Below, in pieces: positions 36,701 through 48,700 of a stretch of 64,000 nt of DNA. The notes beneath the pieces are model-generated. The model was given only the letters and a program-made list of their open reading frames with translations. It made no database searches and was not told the origin of the DNA. Position 1 is the first letter of the stretch. Each line of letters begins with the position of its first letter. The position numbers and the translations under genes are program-made. This DNA is from Sipunculus nudus (lineage: Eukaryota; Annelida; Sipuncula; Golfingiida; Sipunculidae), in assembly GCA_026874595.1 (NCBI GenBank), contig CM049311.1:17073676-17137675 (forward strand). The letters are read 5' to 3'.

Positions 36701-39700
36701 GAAAAAAAATCATAAAGATTCGAAAAAATATAGGTGGCGCCACCAGTCTGCAGGAAGTCATTGAACATCTCATGATCAATATTCATGCAAAGAATCATTC
36801 TGATCAATGCAGTAGTTATTCACATACTTGAGCATTTGTATCAAATTTTGCACTATTCTGGGAGGTACTTCGGAGCCCCATAGCTCAAAGGATATGGGTA
36901 ACAGAGACCTAATTTCAGGTTTTCAAGGAGATTTTTCATGGACCTCTCTGGATATTTAGTTTGAAGATTCCAGGTCCAGCGGTTACGATTTGTTCCCTGT
37001 TAATGGATGGCCGGACAGACGGCCAGACAAACGGACGCCGGACAAAGGATGATTGCTATAGCTCAGATGACTTTCAGTCAGCTGAGCTAAAAATTGTCCC
37101 CCTGCACTGATTTAAAAAAAAAAGTGCCTGAAAACCATACCGCTTTTTTGGCCTTAGGCAGCAGCAAAAATCTGAAATTTTTCAGATATTTTTTTCATGG
37201 GAATGATGTAGCCTAGTAGTTAAGACGTGAGAATTTGAGCTGAAGATCCCTGGTTTGAACACCCCGGTGCCTCAATGGCATAATGGTGAACGGCTGTTTA
37301 GAACCTCAGAGATTTTCTCTAAAACCCATAAGGCGTATTGTTATAATATTTTTATCATATGGACCCTACTGTGTCTTTCCCTAATATAACACTAATGGGT
37401 TTATTTCCTCATGTGGTTTACTCCTGTTATTGTCCTTTGTGAAGTTTCATGGTTCATCCTTTATGAATTCATAATATTTCAGTTGGACTGAGGAGTTTAA
37501 GGACTGTTGTGTTCACCTTTTTGCCCTCACGTAGCATACCTTCATGTTATTATAATAAGAAATGTTATTTTTGTGAAGTAAATGCAACTCTTTTTTTTTT
37601 CCAATGCATTTGCTCCATCAGGTGGTATGCCAGTAAAGGTGTATCATAGTTAGCTGCATCAAGACCTATAAGGGCACACATACATACACACACAGGATAA
37701 AGAGAAAGCTGGTAGAACATGAAGAGAACAAGCTATATTTTTTTTAACCCTCTTGTTCATGGAAAATAAAAATATTCAACAAAGAATTCCCAGGTGAAGG
37801 TTTTATAAACCCACACAAATCCTGTTCATTATGCAATGTGTACTAGAAAATGTTTAAATCAGCCAAATCATTATCCCTGTACCTGTGATGTAGCGCCTGG
37901 GTCTGATGACTCGCTAGACTCGCTGCACTGGCGTTTCTTTGATACTTCTTGTCGAGCAGCCAGTGTCGGGTCGTCTTGCTTTGTGTGTGCAGGTTCTTGC
38001 TGATCAACTAAGTACTGTTGACTGCTTATTGGCTTGCCATTTCTCATATCTGAAATGTAATGCATTATGATTTATTATAAATATATGTACCATGTTTACT
38101 GGCAAGTTGTAGATATATGCTTATACATCAATCACATAGGAATTATAAGAACTCTTCTGAATATAAATTATCGGTACCCTAAGTTCAATAATATGTACAT
38201 AGAGAAGGCAGGTATATATCCAGCACCATTCCCGCCCTCTGACCTCAGAGTTCACAGTCAGTGCACTGGCTGTCCGAGTTCCATTACATCCTTCAGCAAG
38301 AACAAACTTTAAGGCTCCATGAGGATGCAAGTATTTTTGTCATTTTTGATAACAACTTATGGCCTACAAGTACGCTGTCATTTGATATAAACCAGACCGA
38401 TCATTAGCTTATTTAGTATACTTTCTAACTACACCTAACATGAGCAACAAAAATTCTGTTTTAACTCATTCTGGTTTAAACCCCTCTGCGTTTTTGTTGA
38501 ATTTTTGACTGCATGAATACAAGCATGGCTAGCATGGGTTACTGGATGCAGCAAACTTGTACATAATACGTGCAATGATTCATTACCTTAGAGACAGAGT
38601 TTCAGTTTAGGATGCAAGTTCACCTGTTCATTTGTGACGATTCATCATTTGTAACCAAATGTCACGATAACGGGCTGTTTACCACAATATGAATGCAACA
38701 TGATGAAAGACAACTGAGATGGACTCCTTGATATGGCTTATATCATGTAATATGAACCAGCCCAATATAAATGCCTACTGAGCCTTGTTGTAACAGCTGG
38801 TGTATATCTGGTTTTGAATTTTACATAGATTTTGTTAACCTTGGTCATAATCTGGTCAATCATCTTAACTGACAATCAGGCAGATCACATACACAAAATA
38901 TCAAAGACAATTATGTACAATTATGTGGGAGCTAGTTATTTTGGACACAACAAAGTAAAATGAGTACGTCAAGAATGCAGTATACACACACTGGAGGTCT
39001 TGTGACCTCAGATAATATTTATTTAAGCAGATTTTGCTAAGAATCAAATTCAGGTGAGGTAAAGGCCTGCCAAAGGTAAATAACCAATAAAAAAAGTAAG
39101 TGCTGTGGAAAAAAGAGTAGACTATTTTAGAATAAATGGTAAACTAGATGTGTCGGTGCGACACGAATGCCCCTGCCTGGGGCAAATTAGAAACATTTGT
39201 TAAATTTTGTAAAATTTTTTTAAGTTCAGGAGGTGTTGTATGGTCAAAAGTAGGTCAAGAAGGGCAAAATGCAAACTCGATCTGTAACGGGTCATTATCA
39301 AGGAACACACCAAAAATCAGGCCAGTATGCAGGCACTGTGAAAAAAAGTCCATACATGTGCATTTTTCTTTCATGACATTTTCTATGTTCAGGATCTGTC
39401 ATATGGTCAAAAATAGGTTAACTGGGACGAAACGCGAACTCCACCTGTAAGTGGTCATTATGCGCCCACAGACCAAACATTGGGCCAGTATCTGTAAGCA
39501 TTGCATTGCGAATCTAGAATATTAGCAAAAGCTGGTAATCAGTTATAAATTTAAATTGGAGAGGTATGTACCATGTTTTATAACAATCCATCAAATGCTT
39601 CCTGAGAAATATCCCCCTATGTTTTTTTTTCTATACTAAGCTCTGTGACCTTGAAAAGTAGGTCAAGACCACCCATCTTTGAACCTGACCAAGATTTTGT

Positions 39701-42700
39701 AAATATGATGCAAAAGCACTGAAGTAATGAAGTTCCTTAGTTGAATACCTTTGGAGATATCCTGCACAAAGGCCAAAACTAAAAAATCCGATAAAATTTC
39801 ATTAAAAAATCAGAAATTGCAGGTGACGCCACCAAAATTGTGCAGAACATACAGACCACCAGTCCCAATGATCATAGTAAGTTTTGTGAAAATCCACACA
39901 ATGGTTCCTGAGATATAAGCTTCTGAGTGTTTTTCTATAATCAGTTCTAAAATGTAGAAAAATGGGTCAAGGTCACCCATCTTCGAACTTGACTGAGATT
40001 TTATCGATATACATCTTCACTGATGAAATAAAATTCCAACGGTGAATCCTTTTAGAGATATCCCGCTCACAAGGTAAAAGTTAACAGACGCGGAACGGAC
40101 GGACGGTCAGACACCCGACAGACAGATGGACGGATAGATGGACAGCTTGGGTGATGACAATAGCCCATCAGCCTATGAGCTGAGGGCTAAAACGGCTGTA
40201 CAAGTACATTTGTCAGAAAATTTATATTTTTCATGAAATTTTCTCTGTTGAGGAGCCGTAAAACAATCAAAAGTAGGTCAACCTGGACGAAACGCAAACT
40301 CCATCTGTAACTGGTCATTATCTGCATAAACACTAAAAATCAGGCCAATATCTGCAGGCATTGCCAAAAAAAGTCTGTACATGTGTTTTTGTCATGAAAA
40401 TTTCTATTTTTCATGAAATTTTCTAAGTTAAGGAGCCATAAATGGTCAAAAGTAGGTCAACCGGGAGGAAACGCAAACTCCATCTGTAACTGGTCAATAT
40501 CTGCATACACACTAAAAATCAGGCCAATATCTGCAGGCATTGCGAAAAAAAGTCTGTACATGTGTATTTGTCATGAAAATTTCTATTTTTATGAAATTTT
40601 CTAAGTTTAGGAGCAGTAAAACAGTCAAAAGTAGGTCAACCGGGAGGAAACGCGAACTCAATCTGTAACTGGTCAATATCTGCATACACACCAAAAATCA
40701 GGCCAATATCTGCAGGCATTGCGAAAAAAAAGTCTGTACATGTGTATTTGTCATGAAAATTTCTATTTTTCATGAAATTTTCTAAGTTTTGGAGCCCTAA
40801 AACGGTCAAAAGTAGGTCAACCAGGACGAAAGGCGAACTCGATCTGTAACTGGTCATTATCTGCCCACACACCAAAAATCAGGCCAATATCTGCAGGCAT
40901 TGTGAAAAAATGTCCGTACAACTGTTTGATTTCGGAATGACGGACATGGGTAAAACTTTATGCCCCGGCCACTTTGTGGCGGGGGCATAAAAAGAGAAAA
41001 ATTAGTGGCAAAATTCCCAATTTTATGTCACAAACTGAATAAAAAGATGTGCTTCACACACTTAGGATGTGTACATATATTGATCAAGTCAGAAACATAC
41101 ATTGCACATTCCCTTGCATGAAGATAAGGGCATTTTCTACACATTGTGACACATGCTAGACATTTGTAACTGTCACACACAAAAATTGCAGTGTCCCATT
41201 CTAGTTCTCACTGGACTGGTAAAACAGGAGAAAAAAAATGATCATTGTGACAAAAAAGTCTGGTGACCTCTGACCTATAAAAATATGCATGGATTTTTAC
41301 AGAGATTAAAACTCAAGTGAGATACTTTATTGGTTTATATTCATTGAAATTTATCATATTCCTCATGATGAGTTATTCTGGGGACACCACAAAATCATCA
41401 GGTGATCTCTGACCTGTTAAATATAAGACCATTTCACAAAGAAACAAGGTCTGGTGAGATATTTTGTAAGTTTACACTTGTAATGAGTTTCATGAAAACC
41501 AATCAAATGTTAATGTGTCAAGAGTTTTGCTGTACATACCATAACGTCTACAATACAGACATATATTATCATTGAGCTTGTCTGAATATGCTTCAAAGAT
41601 GTGGTTAAAGTACTTTTAAATTGCATTAAGAATGAGGTGTCACTAATTGTCTCATTACCTGAATTTCTGTGTTGTCCAAGTTTGTTTGCCAGGTCAAACA
41701 TCCAGTCACACACTTTTCCACTGAAACACAGGACCACATAAAATTAAAAGTGATTCATGCAGATGCAAATATATTTTTTTTACAAAAAAGATAAGTATTA
41801 CAAACAATAGTATATGTTTTGACTAGCTTGTTGTAAAAGAACACTGAAGCAGAAAATAAATATATACATTCATAAAATCGTATAAAAAAGATAACTGTCT
41901 AGAGAATTGTTTTCAGCAAGGGATTGGTTTACCGTAGTTCCCAGATTGCCGACATATAGGTACTCATTACAGTTTTTTTAGAATAACGACCAATAAAGAA
42001 TCCAGATTTCATTATTTGAAATACTGGTAGATGGTGCGTTGAGTGATTTCAATCTTTAACTAAGCATTCACTTTCTTCAGCAATCTCTTATGGTTAACCA
42101 ATTCAAAAGAAGTCTCCACTATCTTCCGAGCCATTTTAAGAACCCTGTAAAGTAACTTCTGTTCCTCGACATTGAAGCTACCTCCCCACACAGTGACAGA
42201 GAGTGTCAAGACAATCTCTAAAACTGCTCTATCAAATTTCAGCAGCATTAGTAAGCCTTGACCAATCCCTTTTAAGTCTGATTAAATAGTACAGCCATTG
42301 CTGGGCCTTCTTCATACAATAATTTACATTTACGTCCAGCTTAAAGTTAGATGATATATGGATACCTAAAAATCTAAAACAGTCAACAATTTCTACTGCA
42401 GAACCATTAATTTCTATGGGCAAGATCACTAAACTTTTACACTAAAAAAGGCTCTACGATCGTTTTTCCCAACATTCAACTCTAAGTTGTTTTCAGAGCA
42501 CCACAGTGGTCACTGTTTCAGTTCAATAAAGCTCAGATTAAGGATGCATTTAATGTATCAATTAAAAGATGCTGCATCATTTTTTCTGATCCTCAGAAAT
42601 AGGTAAAAGATGTCCAGTGAATAAACTGTGATTTATACAAGAAATAATGGTTAAGAATATCTTAATATCTTATGTAAATCAGACAGCATATTTATTATGG

Positions 42701-45700
42701 CCATCAGGCTTGGGTCAAGTACAGGGGGTCAGTACTTGAGTACAAGTACTTCAGAATTCGTCAAGTACAAGTACAAATACAAGTACACAATTTTTCAATG
42801 TACTTGAGTACAAGTACAAGTACAGGGGTCTGTACTTGAGTACAAGTACAAGTACTTTTAATTAAACAAGTGACCCATGGGTCATGACGCTCAGCTGCCA
42901 AGCATGACCTGCGACATCATGGGCTGCGATTCACAACTTCTAGTAAAATTGTTGCAGAACCTATATGCCAATTTTGTTTAAACTTTCTACGTTGCCATAA
43001 ATTCTTATCATATATGTCTGGTGAAAACATAGTGAATGATGGTCTGAGGCAAAATGTATGGTTGTTGAGCTATCAGGAACTAATCCCACAGCTTGCCTGA
43101 TACCTGTCAGTCTCAAAAGGGATACCACACAGGCCACATATAAGATCAAAATATAGCAAAAGATCAAGGAAATCCATGCAAGAATTATTGTGAAATGGGT
43201 GCTTCCATATTAATTTTTATTCAATACAAGCCAACTGTACTGAGCTTTCATAAATGATGGTCATATTTATTAAGAAATCTTTGACCCAATGCAAGTTTAC
43301 ATTAATATACATCCCACTGCATTCACTTTAATAGTTCTTGAGATAATATGTTCTTAAGGCATTTAAAGATGGCTTCCTGGTGGCCATATTGGATTTCTGA
43401 CAGGTTGGAAATTGAACAACAAACATCCTCTAAAATGGACCAAACATCATAAAAAATCACAGAAAATGCCCTGGCAAAAGGATTTCTAAAATGGCTACCT
43501 GGCAGACATAATGGTTTTCTGACAAGTCTGACATTTGATATCACACATCCTCCAATAAGACACTAAACTTGTAGCAATTGCTCCAAGGAATGTAACAGTT
43601 ATGAATGTCCAACACAATTCAAAAGGCATGATCAGGTTGGAGAGCTCTCATATCAGATTTATGCAAATGTAAAAAGTGCAAATCCAATTTGTTTTAATTA
43701 TCAGCTTGCTATTCAATGGGGTCAGCAGGGTAGGTAAACTGCAAAACCTAAAAGAAAAGAAATGCAGAAAGCATCACTAAGAGTCTTGTAATCAAATAAA
43801 GCAATCCTAAATCCAGGTACAGACCCACATATTATCAGAACAAACACTTGCTGGTATATCTGATGATTTGTATAATAATATTCAGATATCTAGAAAACTA
43901 AGTTTATTGCTATGATTCCATGATATAAACTGCAAAATGTTCCCACCATTTTATATATCAGTAGCTAAACCTTAAATTTAACTCTCATAGTCTTAATGCC
44001 TGGCCAAAGCATTCCGGCAACAGTGTTTTTGTTATGCACTAATGATATATCCTTATCACTCCATGAGCTGATACAAAAGGGAGTCACATATCACAAGTGT
44101 CACTGACAATTATGGGCACACAGTGAGATGTACCAGTTGTGAGTGCCATGGTTATATATACAAGAAAACAAGAAAAATAGAGATGGTCTACAAAATAAGT
44201 TATTGTGAACATCCCTGACCTATGACCTTGGCCTTCTGCCCACATATCAACTGGATTCTTTCTAAATGATGGGTAACTACTAACCACTTACATCTGGCCG
44301 GGTGTAATTACTTGGCAACCAATAAGTGAATAACTTAGACCTGCAACCTTTAACCTCCTGACCAGCTGACCTCAAAATCAATTAGTTGTTTCTTCATACA
44401 AAAAGACCCATAAATATGAAGTTTGAATCACATTCAGTGATGCATAGATGTGGCATATGTGAAAGACTGAAAGTTTGGGTTAAACAGTTTCACTTGAAAT
44501 ATGTTCAAAAGCATTTAGAACAATATTGTGACCTTGACCTTTGACCTTTTGAACTCACCATCAATAGGCCTTTCCCCTATTGGTAGGTAAGCCATATATG
44601 ACAGATGGAAAGTATAGATTGAAAAGTTTGCCTGAAAATGACTCCACACAAGAAGAGGGTGCTGTGAACTTGACCTTTGACCTCAAAATCAACAGGTCTT
44701 TTCCCCTGTTGGCAGAGAAGTGATATCAGTGCTGAAAGGTTTGGAATGAAAGGTCTAGCTTGAAATGTGTCCACAACCTTTTCAAAGAAGTGGATCCTGT
44801 GACCCTGACCTTTGACCTCAACATCTATAGGATTCTTCTCCCATTTAGTAGGTGAGCTATATGTAAAAGATCAAAGAATTGGGATGAAAGGTTTGGCTTA
44901 AAATGCATCCACAGGCTTTTCAAAGAAGTTGGTTCTGTGACCTTGACCTTTGACCTTGTGACCTCAAAATAATTATGTTTGTTCCCCTGTTGGTAGGTGA
45001 GCTCTATGTGAAAGATGGAAGGGTTGGGATGAAAATTTTGGCTAAAAGAATTATTTCTGGGGGATGCAAACACACCCCATAACTTCGAGAATATAGGTCA
45101 CAGTGACCTAATTTCAGGTTTGCAAGGAGATCTTTTTAGAACCTCTAAGACTGCATAGGGTTCATGGCCCTAGCCCCTACAGTTACAATTTGTGCCCTGC
45201 TAACGGCCGGACGGCCGGCCGGACTGACGGACGGAAGGACGACGGACAAAGACTCATCGCTATAGCCCAGCATGACTGAAAGTCAGCTGAGCTAAAAACA
45301 AAAAAAAGCCATTTTTCTGAGTATTTATTGATAAAACAATTACCTATATTCTACACTCTGTTACACAGTCAGATATCAGTACTGGTACACAAAAAAGGTT
45401 GGTTGATACTTCAATTGCTGAAAGTTTTTTATTAGTTATTCTAGGTAATCCAGGGTGACAGTCTTGATGGCCTTTCAGTATTTATATACACAATTACACA
45501 GCCATATATCAGTACACAAGAAATGGTGCTTTGATGACTATTCTTAATGACTATTCTTAATCTGCCAATTCTGTCACTTATTATATAGTGGCTTTAGAGT
45601 CTCTGTAATAGTCTGTCAGGTGTGTAAAACTCACAGCTGATCAGCTCAACAGTCCACCTGAGGGTTGTGTATAGTTCAGCTGTGACAACTCAAATCCAGA

Positions 45701-48700
45701 TTTACTCATTACCAACCAGACCTGCTCAGTTACCATGGCTAATTAGCCTGGAGCATGAGCAGATGTAACCTGGGACAAACTTACTCAGCTCAGTGGGTAG
45801 TGTTTCTACAAGCAATTCATATAATCAGGTCTGAGGATCTGAGCAGTTTGGGACTGAGGTATAGTTTTAGTTCATCAGAACAACTCACAAAACAAGCTGA
45901 ATTATTCAGTCTGGTGTCAGTTCTGTCTGAGCCTATCAGTCAAACACAGTGCTAAGATTTCTGTCTGACCTGAGGTCTCCTAATGCTGTTTTTATGGTAA
46001 GTAGGTTAGTGGTTCTGTATTCAAAATAATTTAAAAAAATACATGTACTTGACTAGTACTTGAAATGTACTTGACTTTTCAAGTACATTTTTAGCAAGTA
46101 CAAGTACAGTACAAGTACTGTACAAGTACTGTACTTGGTAAAAAGTACCAAGTACAAGTACAGGCCAAGTACTGAAAATTTTGTACTTGAGTACAAGTAC
46201 CAAGTACAAGTACATGTACTTGACCTAAGCCTGATGTCCATATACACCTTATTCAAAATAACCATTTTGTGTCTATGGAAGATCTGGAATGGGAAGATAT
46301 ATACCTCAAGAATATGTTCACGCTCATTTCAAAAGTTTCAGTAAATTTTGTCATGAGGCAACATTGTATGAGGTGCGTCTGAAAAGTAATGCGACAGGAG
46401 TCACAAGGATTTATTTCAACACCAAACAAGAAACAACATGGGCAGGTGCATTGTCCTGGTGAAGCAGCCACAATTGCTCCTGCCAAAACTTGTCTCTTCA
46501 AGCACACTGAGCAAAGCAAATGCCACAGGACCTCTTTGTAGACTTGCTTTGGCAAGAACTCACTGAAGATGATGCCTCTAGCATTGAAGAGTGTGATCAA
46601 CTATACTTTGAATTCAAATTTTGATGACAATGCACCAGCTCACAATGCCCTCAGCATCCAACAGTATCCGGCTAAGAAGAACATCACCATACTGGAACAA
46701 CCTCCCTACTCACTTTATCTTGCTCCATGTGACTTTTTCCTTTTCCAATAGCTCAAAGGAATCCTCAAGGGGACCTATTTTGAAGGTGTGGTAGCCCCCA
46801 AGAGGAATGTAACAACCGAGCGGAGAGGAATTCCAAAAGAATCCTTATCACAGTGCACAGAACCATAGCAGAGAAGGATGGAAAAGTGCAAAATTAGACG
46901 CGAGGGGGTTTACTTTGAATAGGAAACCATAGTTTCTTGTTTGGCACTGAAATAAAATTGTTTGTGACACCAGTCTCGTTTCTTTTCAGACACAACTTGT
47001 ACATATTAAAAATATAACAGGCAACTTAAAACACCAAGAAATATACATATGAACATCTTCAGTGGATAGCTGACCTTTGAATGAAAGAAAACCCTGGGAG
47101 ATAAGCTTCCATCATCTCAGTGAAGGTTTCTATGTCAAAGGCATCATCTCCTTCTTCCATGCCCAGCTCCTCCAGGACACCCACCATATAACTCAGCACA
47201 ATCTCATCAATCGCACTAAAAAGATAGTCATACATAAGAAATAACAAACTTACATGGTCATGTAACCTGCATATAAAAGTACATACATTTCACTACACAT
47301 AGGGTGATCAAGAGATAAGAACTACTGGCCCATGGGCCATGACCCTCAGCTGGATTGAAGGAATGTTAAACAAAAAGCAAAATGATTGCCAGAGTGCCAA
47401 AAATCATGAATTATGAGAAGAGTCCTTAGAAATGTCTGGTTTAGGAGAAAACTCTCTAAGACTGATTGACATGCCGAATTTTAAAACCAATACCTTGAAC
47501 CACTCCTAAAAAATGAGCAATTTTTACCAAAAAAACATGTATGGATAGACACACAAGAAAACTATTGCAGATAGCACAACCAGTCTTGAGTAATATTTGG
47601 AAGAGTCAAAGATCTATGGGTATCCACCAATTCAGGCCAATACAGCAAATCACTAGTGAGAAAATAGCTTTTTTTACTCTACAAAAACAGGAAAGTAGGT
47701 GGCGCCACCTGTCTGGCTTATGAGAAAACTTTCCAAGATTGATGCACATGCCAAATTTCAGACCAATATCTTGAACCATTCCTGAGACATGAGCAATTTT
47801 CACCAAAAGCATATGTACGGATGGATGCCACAGGAAAATGATTGCAGGTGGCTCAACCAGTCTTGTTTATGAGATATAGGTCTTGAGGATCCATGAACAT
47901 GCACATATCAACCCAATACATTGAAGAACCACTAAGACAAACAGATGGCGAATGCATAGATGGACACTATGCAAAAAGTATTGTGGGTGGCACCACCAAT
48001 CGCATTTATGGGATAGAGAGATCCTAGGTCTATGGACAAGCAGACTTTCAGCACAATACATTCAGCCACTCCTGAGATATGGGCTGTTATCTCAAAGACA
48101 CCCAGATTTATACTGTACAAAAAGGATTGCTGGTGGTGTCACCTGTCTTTGTTAGGCACAACAATATAGGTGAAGGAACAACTATGCTGGGTTTTGGAAA
48201 GATCGGACCAAGGGTCTCAGAGGAGAGAAACTAAAGCAGAGTTTTTATATCGCATTTTATTTATTCTGGGGGGTACTTACGAGACCCATACCTTAGAGGA
48301 TATGGGTAACAGAGACTTTATTTCAGATTTCCTTTGAGTCTTTTCATGGCCCACCTTTGATGTCAAGTTAGAAGATTCCAGGTCCAGCAGTTACGATTTG
48401 TGCCCTGTTAACAGATGACAGCTTCTTTGCAGGTAACAAAAAGAGAGAATAAAATTAATAAAAATTGAAAAAATACAGGTGGCACCACCAGTTTGTAGGA
48501 ACTGATGGAACACTCCATGATCAAAATTCATACAAAGAATCATGGTGATCAATGCAGTAGTTATTCAGATACTTGAGTTTTTATATCAACTTTTTGATTA
48601 TTCTGGGGGGTACTTATGAGACCCATAGCTTGGAGAATATGGTAAACAGAGACCTTCTTCTGGTTTCCAAGGAAATTTTTCATGGACCTCCCTGGATGTC

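Noticed and set aside
39143-40990. CRISPR-like regular repeats (about 180-bp period)
   Set aside because: The units are long, contiguous tandem repeats with no unique spacers, in an animal genome.
46253-46600. 115-codon minus-strand frame as a gene
   Set aside because: It encodes part of a broken mariner transposase with a frame shift before its DNAPAH motif, so it is recorded as an element remnant.
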